Assembly: GCA_934120395.1 (NCBI GenBank)
Contig: CAKOTZ010000001.1
Location: 62,001-126,000 of the forward strand
DNA length: 64,000 bases
Reading direction: 5' to 3'
Origin: an uncultured Clostridia bacterium
GTDB lineage: Bacteria; Bacillota; Clostridia; TANB77; CAG-508
The notes below the pieces were generated by a model. The model was not told the origin of the DNA. It did not search any database and saw nothing but the letters and a program-made list of their open reading frames with translations. How positions within the stretch are numbered: the stretch's first letter is position 1; every line of letters starts with the position of its first letter. The position numbers and the translations under genes were made by a program. Shown piece by piece: positions 51,191-59,759 of the stretch.

Positions 51191-52030
51191 ATGGATATGG
51201 TCTATCAAGTATTGGAAACTTTATTACCATTTTCGTTTATAAGATATGATTTTATAAAAAATGCTATTATAGCTATTTTAATGTTAGCTCCTTTGTTTGC
51301 AATTTTAGGCACAATGATTGTAAATAACAAAATGGCATTTTTTTCAGATGCTTTAGGACATTCTGCTTTAACAGGTATTGCAATTGGAATGCTGTTTGGA
51401 ATATCAAATAATATTGCTATGATTATTTTTGCGATTATATTTTCTTTAGCATTAAATTATGTTAAACATAAGGCGAATTATGGAGCAGATACAATTATTA
51501 GTGTATTTTCGTCAATAGCAATAGCTTTAGGATTAGCTATTTTAGCAAGCGTGGGTAATTTTAGCAAATATTCTTCTTATTTGGTAGGAGATATTTTAGG
51601 AATAAGTAGTCAAGAATTAATATATTTAGCAGTTGTATTTATTATTGTACTAATTATATGGAATTTAATTTTTAATAAATTGCATACGATTAGTATAAAT
51701 ACAAGTTTAGCTAGGAGTAAAGGTATAAATGTCTTGTTAATTGATAATATTTTTGTTATTACAATTTCTATTGTAGTTATGTTATCAATAAAATGGATTG
51801 GAATTCTCTTGATTAATTCTTTATTAATTTTACCAGCGGCAAGTAGTAGAAACATTGCCAAAAGTATGAGGCAATATCATGCCTTGTCTATCATGTTTTC
51901 ATTAGCTAGTGGTTTATTTGGAATTATTATTTCGTATTATGCTAATATTCCTACTGGACCAGCAATTGTTATATTATCTGGAGTTATATATTTGGTAACG
52001 TTTGCTATAAAGGGAAAAATAAAAGGATAA
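51191..52030 (+). CDS. znuB: Metal ABC transporter permease
   Basis: 279 residues with about eight membrane helices. AFFSDALGHSALTGIAIG is the ABC-3 family coupling signature. Forms the channel for Zn/Mn with the two preceding proteins. RBS AAGGGAG. Last gene of the transporter operon, 24 bases after the ATPase. Confidence 0.95.
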   Translation: MDMVYQVLETLLPFSFIRYDFIKNAIIAILMLAPLFAILGTMIVNNKMAFFSDALGHSALTGIAIGMLFGISNNIAMIIFAIIFSLALNYVKHKANYGADTIISVFSSIAIALGLAILASVGNFSKYSSYLVGDILGISSQELIYLAVVFIIVLIIWNLIFNKLHTISINTSLARSKGINVLLIDNIFVITISIVVMLSIKWIGILLINSLLILPAASSRNIAKSMRQYHALSIMFSLASGLFGIIISYYANIPTGPAIVILSGVIYLVTFAIKGKIKG

Positions 52031-52053
52031 AATTGTAATAGGGGTTGATAAAT

Positions 52054-52653
52054 ATGTTTGCATATATTAAAGGTGTTTTAGAAAGTAAGGGAATAAATGA
52101 GGTTGTTGTTGAAACAGGAGGAATTGGATACAGAATATTTATGCCTCAAAGTTCTATAAAAAGTATGTCTCAAATTGGGGAACAGGTAAAAGTACATACT
52201 TATTATTATGTTAGAGAAGATAATATTAGTTTATATGGGTTTAATACATTAGAAGAACTTAGAATGTTTGAACTATTGTTATCTGTTAGTGGAATAGGTG
52301 CAAAATCTGCAATTGGTATGGTTTCAGAAATAAATCCTTCTAAATTTGCACTTGACGTTATTTCGGGCGATGTATCTGGATTGGTTAAAGTTCCTGGAAT
52401 AGGAAATAAAACAGCACAAAGAATTATTTTAGAATTGAAGGATAAAATAAAAACAGAAAGTGCGATTATTAAAGCAGACATAAAGGAAAATAATAATATT
52501 GCATTTGATAATAATATTGAAGAAGCTTTATCTGCTTTACAGGTTTTAGGATATCAGAAAAAAGAAGCTCAAAATGCACTTGGAAAATTTGATGTTCAAA
52601 ATATGAGTATAGAAGATATTATAAAAAATGCATTAAATGTTTTGTCAAAGTAG
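52054..52653 (+). CDS. ruvA: Holliday junction branch-migration protein RuvA
   Basis: 199 residues from ATG 52054 (a TTG nine bases earlier is less likely). N-terminal OB fold (MFAYIKGVLESKG), two helix-hairpin-helix motifs (LLSVSGIGAKSA and LVKVPGIGNKTAQRIILEL) and a flexible C-terminal domain that binds RuvB. RuvB is not next to it; rarA takes its place. Confidence 0.96.
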   Translation: MFAYIKGVLESKGINEVVVETGGIGYRIFMPQSSIKSMSQIGEQVKVHTYYYVREDNISLYGFNTLEELRMFELLLSVSGIGAKSAIGMVSEINPSKFALDVISGDVSGLVKVPGIGNKTAQRIILELKDKIKTESAIIKADIKENNNIAFDNNIEEALSALQVLGYQKKEAQNALGKFDVQNMSIEDIIKNALNVLSK

Positions 52654-52666
52654 AAAGGATTAAGAT

Positions 52667-53893
52667 ATGGATCAAAGTAAACCATTAGCATATAGAGTAA
52701 GACCAAAGAAGTTAGAGGATTTTGTAGGTCAAGAACATATTTTAGGTAAAGATAAGATTTTGTATCGTACTATTTTGGCGGATCGCTTATCTAGTATTAT
52801 TTTATGGGGACCTACTGGTTGTGGTAAAACATCGCTAGCAAAAGTAATTAGTAATACGACTAAGTATCAATTTTATCAGTTAAATGCAGTAACATCTGGA
52901 ATTGCAGATATTAAAAAATGTATTGAGGAAGCTAGAAATGCATTTTTAAATCCAACGGGTAAATGTATCCTGTTTATAGATGAAATACATCGTTTTAATA
53001 AATTGCAACAAGATGCCTTATTGCCATATGTGGAAGATGGAACGGTTATTTTAATTGGAGCAACTACAGAAAATCCTTATTTTGAAGTAAATAAGGCATT
53101 AATTTCTAGATCAATGGTTGTAAAGTTAGAAGCATTATCAGATGAAAATATTATAAAAATTTTGAATAATGCAATTAGCAATCCTGAAGGACTAGGTACA
53201 TATAAGTTAAAAATAGAAAATGGTGTTTTAGAAAATATTGCTGAATTATCTGGGGGAGATGTTAGAACTGCATTAAATGGACTTGAAATTGCTGCATTAA
53301 CAACAAATATGAATGAGATAGGTGAGATTGAAATCACTAAGGAAATTATAGCTAATTGCTTTCAAAAGAAAAAAATTGCATTTGATAAAAATGGTGATAG
53401 TCATTATGATAATATTAGCGCATTCATTAAATCTATGAGAGGAAGCGATGTTGATGCAACAATATTCTATTTAGCAAGGGCTCTTTGCGGTGGGGAAGAT
53501 CCAGTTTTTTTAGCAAGGAGAATAGTTATTTGTTCTGCGGAAGATGTCGGAATGGCAAATCCGAATGCCCTTGTTGTTGCTAATAGTGCTATGCAAGCAG
53601 TGCATTACATCGGAATGCCGGAAGCAAGAATAATTTTATCAGAGGCAGCTGTATATGTAGCAAAATCTCCTAAGTCAAATAGTGCTTATGTGGGAATAAA
53701 TAAAGCTATGGAGGATGTTAGTAGTAAAGATACTGGAATGATTCCTATGCATATTAGGAATGCACCTATTGAAGGAATGAAGGCACATGGATATCATGAT
53801 GGGTATAAGTATCCGCACGATTATCCAGGACATTTTGTAGAACAACAGTATTTGCCAGATAAAATGTTAGGAACAAGATATTATAATGAATAA
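52667..53893 (+). CDS. rarA: Replication-associated recombination protein A
   Basis: 408 residues. AAA+ domain with GPTGCGKTS (Walker A), [11 protein letters not shown] (Walker B) and [13 protein letters not shown] (sensor 1), then the MgsA/WRNIP1 C-terminal domain with [17 protein letters not shown] and [19 protein letters not shown]. Acts at stalled replication forks. Cotranscribed with ruvA (13-base gap). Confidence 0.96.
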   Translation: MDQSKPLAYRVRPKKLEDFVGQEHILGKDKILYRTILADRLSSIILWGPTGCGKTSLAKVISNTTKYQFYQLNAVTSGIADIKKCIEEARNAFLNPTGKCILFIDEIHRFNKLQQDALLPYVEDGTVILIGATTENPYFEVNKALISRSMVVKLEALSDENIIKILNNAISNPEGLGTYKLKIENGVLENIAELSGGDVRTALNGLEIAALTTNMNEIGEIEITKEIIANCFQKKKIAFDKNGDSHYDNISAFIKSMRGSDVDATIFYLARALCGGEDPVFLARRIVICSAEDVGMANPNALVVANSAMQAVHYIGMPEARIILSEAAVYVAKSPKSNSAYVGINKAMEDVSSKDTGMIPMHIRNAPIEGMKAHGYHDGYKYPHDYPGHFVEQQYLPDKMLGTRYYNE

Positions 53894-53921
53894 AAGAAGG
53901 TAACAGTACCTTCTTTTATTT
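53892..53921. terminator. Bidirectional intrinsic terminator
   Basis: AAAAGAAGGTA and TACCTTCTTTT, ACAG loop, T-rich on both strands; it overlaps the rarA stop and the end of the convergent XRE gene. Confidence 0.85.
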
Positions 53922-54152
53922 TGAGCTTTTTTTCTTATCAGCATCATCTGGTGTTGGTATATATTCAAACAACTCAGATATTTCGCAATTAAATGCTTTG
54001 CATAAACTATCAATATGTTTAATATCAATTCTTTTAATTTCTTCATAATACATTTTAGAAATAGTTGCCGGTCTGATATTAGTAAGTTTAGATAATGTTT
54101 TTTGATTCATTTTATGTTTTCCAAGTAAATCAGACAGTTTGATTTTAATCAT
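53916..54152 (-). CDS. XRE-family helix-turn-helix regulator
   Basis: 78 residues, one Cro/CI-type HTH: KMNQKTLSKLTNIRPATISK with the recognition helix after IRPAT, then KHIDSLCKAFNCEISELFEY. Acidic/Lys C-terminal tail. RBS TGGAGGT. Likely binds its own upstream region. Confidence 0.9.
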   Translation of the reverse strand: MIKIKLSDLLGKHKMNQKTLSKLTNIRPATISKMYYEEIKRIDIKHIDSLCKAFNCEISELFEYIPTPDDADKKKSSK

Positions 54153-54264
54153 TTTAATTAGTTACCTCCAAAAGTTTAAATAGTTAAAAATTTTACCTAT
54201 AGTATAAATGAAATGTCAATTTATAAATATAAGCAATAAAAAAGTGATTTTTTATTGTATTTTA

Positions 54265-54316
54265 TCATTTTATGTAATAAAATGACATATAACGCAGGAA
54301 AAATAACGCTAAGCGT
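54265..54316. promoter_or_regulatory. Inverted repeats between divergent genes, possible operators
   Basis: TCATTTTAT-GTA-ATAAAATGA (54265-54285) is a perfect 9-base inverted repeat. ACGCT-A-AGCGT (54306-54316) is a second. Both lie between the XRE gene and the small gene at 54373 and could be binding sites of the XRE protein. Nothing else is seen in 54153-54372. Confidence 0.4.
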
Positions 54317-54372
54317 AATATAAATACACTTTAAGGAAAACTGTATTGCTTTTCGAAGGGAGTTAACACATA

Positions 54373-54585
54373 ATGAATCGTGAATGGAAAAATAAAAATG
54401 AGGAATATTTAAGAGAACTTCAAAAAATGCTAGACATAATTGATAATGTAAAAGATGAAAATTTAAAGTCAAGAATTATAGCACAATGTTTGAAGTGTGA
54501 CAATATTCTAACTGAAATCTCAGAAGATTTATTTTATTTATATTATATAAAAGGAATGGAAGAAGTTAGAAAGGAATATAAATAA
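54373..54585 (+). CDS. Small charged helical protein of unknown function
   Basis: 70 residues, mostly Glu/Lys/Asn, predicted helical (EEYLRELQKMLDIIDNVKDE). AAGGGAG lies 13 bases upstream of the ATG, a long but acceptable distance. Divergent from the XRE regulator, which may control it. Confidence 0.6.
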   Translation: MNREWKNKNEEYLRELQKMLDIIDNVKDENLKSRIIAQCLKCDNILTEISEDLFYLYYIKGMEEVRKEYK

Positions 54586-54632
54586 AAAAAATGCACAAAA
54601 TAGGGTAAGAATAAAATGGTAGGAGCAATGGT

Positions 54633-54977
54633 ATGACAAAAAGGATTGCAATTGGGTTTATTGCTGGTTTAGCTAGTGGCTTTTTTGCGTCAGGAGGAGG
54701 GCTTTTATTGGTACCAGCGTTTGTGTATTTTTTTTATCTGTCAGACAAAGAGGCAAGAGCTACTTCTATTTATGCGATTTTGCCAATGGTTATTGTAAGT
54801 GGTTTTTTCTATTATACTGGAGTTTGTATTGATTGGAATTTAGCAATACAATGTTCTATAGGAGGGATAATAGGAGCGTGTTTAGGATCAAAATTATTAA
54901 GCAAGATGCCGACTAATTTTTTAAAAATAAGTTTTTTAATTTTTTTAATATATATAGCTATTAGAATGTTAAAATAA
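54633..54977 (+). CDS. Half-size TSUP (TauE/SafE) permease, first half
   Basis: 114 residues with four membrane helices and the family motif GFIAGLASGFFASGGGLLLVP. TSUP proteins usually have eight helices; paired half-size genes are common in Clostridia and presumably form a heterodimer. Substrates of the family are sulfonates, sulfite and related organic anions; the one here is unknown. Confidence 0.85.
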   Translation: MTKRIAIGFIAGLASGFFASGGGLLLVPAFVYFFYLSDKEARATSIYAILPMVIVSGFFYYTGVCIDWNLAIQCSIGGIIGACLGSKLLSKMPTNFLKISFLIFLIYIAIRMLK

Positions 54978-54992
54978 TAGAAAGGAAAAAGT

Positions 54993-55379
54993 GTGGAAAT
55001 AATAACTGGGATAATAGCGGGGATTGTGAGTGGTGCTGGTTTAGGAGGAGGCACTATTCTAATTTTAATTCTAGTAAATTTTATGCAAATAGATCAACAC
55101 ATAGCACAAGCAACAAACTTAATATTTTTTGTACCTACAGCGTTAATGGCGATATGGATTAATTATAAACAAAAATTAATTGATTTCAAATTAGGGACAA
55201 CTATTGCCGTTGCAGGAATGATAGGAGCTTTGGTTGGAGCAAAAGTGTCATTAATGATAAATTCATCTAATTTAAAAAGATATTTTGGAATTTTTTTATT
55301 GGTAATTGCTGGGTATGAAATATATAGTTTGATAAAAATGCATAAAAAGAGCAAAAGAAGGGATAATACTAAAGATTAG
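54993..55379 (+). CDS. Half-size TSUP (TauE/SafE) permease, second half
   Basis: 128 residues, GTG start with AAAGG upstream. Four helices, motif GIVSGAGLGGGTILILILV, then a Lys/Arg tail. Fifteen bases after the first half. Topologies of the two halves would be opposite or dual, as expected for the split family. Confidence 0.85.
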   Translation: MEIITGIIAGIVSGAGLGGGTILILILVNFMQIDQHIAQATNLIFFVPTALMAIWINYKQKLIDFKLGTTIAVAGMIGALVGAKVSLMINSSNLKRYFGIFLLVIAGYEIYSLIKMHKKSKRRDNTKD

Positions 55380-55400
55380 AATAAAAGAGGAGGCGTTAGA

Positions 55401-55541
55401 ATGAATTTTGTAAAAGGAATGGTTGTTGGAAGTTTAATATCTGCGGGAGTTGTTATGATGTGTACTGAGGGAATGTCAAATGATAAAAAGAAGATTATAA
55501 AAAAAGGAAAACAATTTGTTAGAAAAATGGGAATTATTTAA
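55401..55541 (+). CDS. 46-residue membrane peptide
   Basis: GAGGAGG lies 9 bases before ATG 55401. Sequence: MNFVKGMVVGSLISAGVVMM, then a hydrophilic Lys-rich tail (KKKIIKKGKQFVRKMG). One membrane helix with basic cytoplasmic tail, resembling the short YtxH-like or DUF3918-type proteins of Bacillota. Third gene of the TSUP transcript; function unknown. Confidence 0.75.
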   Translation: MNFVKGMVVGSLISAGVVMMCTEGMSNDKKKIIKKGKQFVRKMGII

Positions 55542-55573
55542 TTTAAAGGAGCAATTTATTGCTCCTTTAAATT
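55540..55573. terminator. Bidirectional terminator
   Basis: AATTTAAAGGAGCAAT and ATTGCTCCTTTAAATT form a perfect 16-base stem. Confidence 0.85.
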
Positions 55574-55574
55574 A

Positions 55575-56030
55575 CTATTCTTCATTTCTATATTGGTTAC
55601 AATCTGAATCTGGGTTGCAATTTGAAATTAGTTCTGTTCCAATTCTATAATCGCAACAATCAAGTTTTGCTCCTTTTAAACATTTTCCTTCATGTTTGCA
55701 TTTTGAACATATTTTTATATGTTTTACTTCATTAACCCATATATTAATTTCATAAACTTTATGAGGACAAAGTGGACCAAAAACAAATTCTCCAGCTTCA
55801 TTTGTAAAAGTATGTGAAACTGGTTTTCTTTCTTCTTTACCGTGTTCACAATCAACTTCAATTAATTTGACAACAGCATCTGCAATTGGTTCTTTATAGC
55901 AGTCTTTTATAATACCATATATTACGTTACGATTATCTTCTGGCAAGGTAATATCAATGTCAAATTGCTTTCCTCTTTCGATAAATCCATCAACATTAAT
56001 AATTGGACAAATTTTTTTATCTAATTCCAT
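55575..56030 (-). CDS. Cys-rich protein with carboxypeptidase-regulatory-like domain
   Basis: 151 residues, no signal peptide. A transthyretin-like beta sandwich (about 33-100) has VIYGIIKDCYKEPIADAVVKL and FTNEAGEFVFGPL. A Cys-rich C-terminus (ICSKCKHEGKCLKGAKLDCC) has at least seven cysteines. Similar proteins in spore-forming Clostridia are found in spore coats or are of unknown role; here only the fold is supported. Transcribed toward the TSUP genes. Confidence 0.65.
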   Translation of the reverse strand: MELDKKICPIINVDGFIERGKQFDIDITLPEDNRNVIYGIIKDCYKEPIADAVVKLIEVDCEHGKEERKPVSHTFTNEAGEFVFGPLCPHKVYEINIWVNEVKHIKICSKCKHEGKCLKGAKLDCCDYRIGTELISNCNPDSDCNQYRNEE

Positions 56031-56141
56031 TTATATCAATCCTTTTTTTATATTTTAGCAATTTGAAATAATTGCTTAATATAGTTTATGAATGTAAAAA
56101 CAAAATGTTACAAAATGGCGAAATGTGTCGATGAAAAGTGC

Positions 56142-56170
56142 TTTACAGAACATAAAAAACATTGTACAAT
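56142..56170 (+). promoter_or_regulatory. Promoter of the sortase operon
   Basis: TTTACA, 17 bases, TACAAT; start codon of the sortase about 100 bases downstream. The leader holds no obvious hairpin. Confidence 0.6.
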
Positions 56171-56266
56171 AAAATCGTTAAATCAAAAGTTGCAATTTTT
56201 AATTTAGTTCAAAAATTTTTAGATTCTATAAAAAAATCTCAATAAACAATTTAATAGGAGGAGTTT

Positions 56267-56818
56267 ATGCTTTTTAATTATAGCAGAAAAAATATTATAC
56301 TAATTACGCTCCTAATTAGTTTTATTATATTCTTTGGACTTAATTTTTTAATTCTAAAAATTTCAGAAAATAAACAAATAGAAAAAGGTGAAGTATATTC
56401 TATACAATTTCCAAGCTATGTAGAAGAAAATAAAGAAGAACCAATCAATTGGAGTTTAAAAATACCTAAGATAAATTTAGAAGCAAATATACAAGAGAAC
56501 ACAACAGAAGAAGTGCTAAATAGCAATATTGGTCACTTTGTCGAAACTAGTAAGTGGAATGGAAATATAGGACTTGCAGCACATAATAGAGGATACGATG
56601 TAAATTATTTTCAAAATCTAAAAGATGTGTTAGAAGGTGATGAAATAGAATATTCATATCACGGAGATACGAGAATATATAAGGTCGAGAAGAAAGTTTA
56701 TATTGCAAGCAATGATTGGTCATATTTGAACAGAGGGAGGCAAAATAAACTTACACTTATAACTTGTGTAGAAAATCAACCCAAATATAGATTGTGTGTG
56801 CAGGCTATTGAAATTTAA
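56267..56818 (+). CDS. Sortase
   Basis: 183 residues. N-terminal membrane helix (about 8-30), then the sortase barrel with His106 (GLAAHNRG), Cys167 (LTLITCVENQ) and Arg175 (KYRLCVQA), the catalytic triad. Short length and the TLITC motif fit a class D-like enzyme, but I cannot fix the class. It cuts a sorting signal and joins the protein to peptidoglycan or pilin. The next gene encodes an obvious substrate-like protein. Confidence 0.92.
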   Translation: MLFNYSRKNIILITLLISFIIFFGLNFLILKISENKQIEKGEVYSIQFPSYVEENKEEPINWSLKIPKINLEANIQENTTEEVLNSNIGHFVETSKWNGNIGLAAHNRGYDVNYFQNLKDVLEGDEIEYSYHGDTRIYKVEKKVYIASNDWSYLNRGRQNKLTLITCVENQPKYRLCVQAIEI

Positions 56819-56832
56819 AGGAGGAAAAAAGA

Positions 56833-58350
56833 ATGAAAACAATAATATCAAGGATTTTAATAATATTTATGATAATTATACTATGTATAGGTGGAGTATA
56901 TAAATGTAATGCCAATGAAAAAAAAGAAAGTTATAAATTAAATTTAAGAGATGGTGAAGCTATTTTAAAATATACTAATTATGAGCTAAGAAACAGCTAT
57001 GTTTATTACGAAATTGAAGAAAATGGAATTAAGAAGGAATACCCGGCATATTGTTTAAATAAATTTTTGCCTGGAGTAGAAAAATATAAAGATAAGGATT
57101 ATATTGTAAGTCCAGACAGACTCGTAAGTGATAGTACAATATGGACAGTAATAACAAATGGTTATCCATATAAAAGTATAGAAGAAATGGGTTGTAAAAG
57201 TAAAGAGGAAGCTTATACTGCTACTTTACAGTCTATTTATTGTATTTTATACTTACAGGATGAAAATAATTTTAGTAACTATTCTGCATTGAATGAAAGT
57301 GGAGAAAGAGTACTGTCAGCAATGAAAAAAATTGTAGATAAAGCAAGAAATAACACACAATCAAAAAGTTCTACATGGGTAGATATTATATGTGATGATA
57401 ATATGTGGAAAGCAGATAGTGTTGATGATAACTATGCATACAAAGAGTATCATATAGGAAATACAATTATTAAAGACGAGTATATTGTTCAATTAGGAAG
57501 TGGATATCCAAATGGAACATTGATTACTGATTTAGATAATAATGTTAAAAGCACATTTAAGAAAGGTGAACATTTTAAAGTTATTGTACCTGCAAATGAA
57601 ATGAAAAAAACAGGTAGTTTCTATGTTAAGGTAGATGCTAAACTAAGAACATTGCCAGTATATGATGCTTCTACAGGTAATCAAAATCAACAGAATTATG
57701 CACTTACTCATGAATTATATGAAGATGGACATGGAGAAGTGTTAGAAAAATATAAAAGTGATGCAAGCCAAATTACAATAATCAAAAGGGATAATGAAAC
57801 GAAGAAAAGGCTGGAAGGAGCAGAATTTAATATATTAGATAACAATAAAAAAGTGATACATGCAGGATTAATAACTAATAGTAATGGTGAAACAAAAGTT
57901 AAAAATTTAGAAGCGGGTTTTTATTATATAGAAGAAACAAAAGCACCAAGTGGATATCATAAAATAAAAGAACCAATTCGTTTTGAATTAAAATATAATC
58001 AAGAACTAACTATTAGTGTAAATAATACAGTTGAAAAACATACAGAGGAGTCAACAACTACAACAGGTAATATTACCATTACTGATAAATATGAAGAAAA
58101 TATAAAAAATTCAGAACATTATGAAGAAATAATTGAAAACAATGAAAAAAATAATATAAATAATCAATTAACACATGTAAAAAAAGAATATAATACAATT
58201 ACAAATAACACCAATAATACACAAAATGAAGACAGCATAGAAGTTAATAATAAAAATATTAGCAATAGAATTGAAAGTAAGCAAAAAAACATGGAAACCA
58301 TAAATGTTAGCACAAAAAATATAAAAGAACTACCTAAAACAGGAATGTAA
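56833..58350 (+). CDS. Thioester/Cna_B surface protein ending in LPKTGM
   Basis: 505 residues. Signal peptide (about 1-27). N-terminal thioester-domain signature: PAYCLNKFLPG (Cys74) and TATLQSIYCI (Gln133), as in pilus-tip adhesins. A Cna_B/SpaA domain (about 313-392) has the E-box YYIEETKAPSGYH and a Lys near its start, typical of isopeptide-bonded domains. A Thr/Asn/Glu-rich stalk follows. The last six residues are LPKTGM and the stop comes at once: the hydrophobic helix and basic tail that normally complete a sortase signal are absent. No CGG and no open frame after the stop explain it. RBS AAGGAGG; 14 bases after the sortase. Confidence 0.85.
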   Translation: MKTIISRILIIFMIIILCIGGVYKCNANEKKESYKLNLRDGEAILKYTNYELRNSYVYYEIEENGIKKEYPAYCLNKFLPGVEKYKDKDYIVSPDRLVSDSTIWTVITNGYPYKSIEEMGCKSKEEAYTATLQSIYCILYLQDENNFSNYSALNESGERVLSAMKKIVDKARNNTQSKSSTWVDIICDDNMWKADSVDDNYAYKEYHIGNTIIKDEYIVQLGSGYPNGTLITDLDNNVKSTFKKGEHFKVIVPANEMKKTGSFYVKVDAKLRTLPVYDASTGNQNQQNYALTHELYEDGHGEVLEKYKSDASQITIIKRDNETKKRLEGAEFNILDNNKKVIHAGLITNSNGETKVKNLEAGFYYIEETKAPSGYHKIKEPIRFELKYNQELTISVNNTVEKHTEESTTTTGNITITDKYEENIKNSEHYEEIIENNEKNNINNQLTHVKKEYNTITNNTNNTQNEDSIEVNNKNISNRIESKQKNMETINVSTKNIKELPKTGM

Positions 58351-58432
58351 AATATAAGAGGCTAATTGATAATTGACAGATAAATGCATAAAATATATAA
58401 TAATGTTTATTAAACAGTAACGAAAGGAAAAA

Positions 58433-59734
58433 ATGTTTATGCAGATATTTGTCTTATGTATATTGATTGCACTAAACGCTTTTTTTGCTGCAACAGAAAT
58501 AGCATTTATTTCTTTGAATGACACAAAAATAGAGAAACAAGCAAAGCAAGGGAATAAAAAGGCTAGGCAAATTAATGAAATGTTGAAAGAACCTAGTAAA
58601 TTTTTGGCTACTATTCAAATAGGTATTACTTTTGCAGGATTTTTATCAAGTGCATTTGCATCAGATGCATTTGCCGATCGATTGGCACCTGCATTGCAAC
58701 AGCTTATTCCACTAGGAATAGGAATATGGAAAAGTGTATCTATTGTACTTATAACTATTATTTTATCTTATTTTACTTTGGTGTTTGGAGAGTTAGTTCC
58801 AAAAAGAATCGCAATGAAAAATCCAGAAAAAATAGCTAATTTTAGCATTGGAATTATTAAGATGATTTCAGTTATAACTGCACCATTTGTAAAGCTATTA
58901 ACATTTTCTACAAATATTGTATCTAGAATATTTGGTGTAAAGGAAAAAGAAGAAGAAATTGTTACCGAAGAGGAAATAATGATGATGGTAGAAGCAGGAG
59001 AAGAAAAAGGGACAATTGAAAAGCAAGAAAAGGAATTAATTAATAATGTATTTGAATTTAATGATAAAACTGTTTCCGAAATTATGACACATAGGACTGA
59101 CATATATGCTTTGGATGTTAGAGATAACATTGAGGATATTTTAACAGAATTAAATGAGTATAAATATAGTAGAATTCCAGTATATGAAGATAGCATAGAC
59201 GAAATACGTGGAGTTTTATATATTAAAGATTTATTTAAGTATCTAAATAACAAGGATAATAATATTGAAATAAAGGACATTATGAGAGAAGCATATTTTG
59301 TACCACAATACAAAATGATAAATGATTTATTTAAGGAGTTGCAGAAAAACAAAAAACAATTGGCTATTGTTATTGACGAATATGGTGGAACAGCAGGAAT
59401 AGTAACAATGGAAGATATATTAGAGGAATTGGTTGGAAATATTTTTGATGAATATGACGATATAGAAAATGAATTTGAAAAAATAGATGAAAATACTTTT
59501 AGAATAAGCGGAAGCGTATCTATAGCAGAGCTAAATAAAATATTAAAAGTAGATATACCAGAAGGAGAGTATGACACACTTTCAGGATATTTAATTGAAT
59601 TATTAGGGAGAATTCCTGAGGACGATGAAAAACCAATTATTGAAACACCAAATGTAACTTATAAAATAGAAGAATATGAAGATAAAAGAATTTTGTGGGT
59701 AAAGGCTTGTTGTAACAATACAACTAATATATGA
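58433..59734 (+). CDS. CorC/HlyC-like CNNM-CBS transporter
   Basis: 433 residues. CNNM membrane domain (about 1-190) with AFFAATEIAFISLN, FLATIQIGITFAGF and FGELVPKRIAMKNPE; a pair of CBS domains (about 205-330) with VSEIMTHRTDI; C-terminal CorC_HlyC domain (about 345-425). The family moves or regulates Mg and other divalent cations. Transcribed with the downstream WG-repeat gene possibly. Confidence 0.92.
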   Translation: MFMQIFVLCILIALNAFFAATEIAFISLNDTKIEKQAKQGNKKARQINEMLKEPSKFLATIQIGITFAGFLSSAFASDAFADRLAPALQQLIPLGIGIWKSVSIVLITIILSYFTLVFGELVPKRIAMKNPEKIANFSIGIIKMISVITAPFVKLLTFSTNIVSRIFGVKEKEEEIVTEEEIMMMVEAGEEKGTIEKQEKELINNVFEFNDKTVSEIMTHRTDIYALDVRDNIEDILTELNEYKYSRIPVYEDSIDEIRGVLYIKDLFKYLNNKDNNIEIKDIMREAYFVPQYKMINDLFKELQKNKKQLAIVIDEYGGTAGIVTMEDILEELVGNIFDEYDDIENEFEKIDENTFRISGSVSIAELNKILKVDIPEGEYDTLSGYLIELLGRIPEDDEKPIIETPNVTYKIEEYEDKRILWVKACCNNTTNI

Positions 59735-59759
59735 AGAGATTCTTAGAAAAGAGGAAAAA

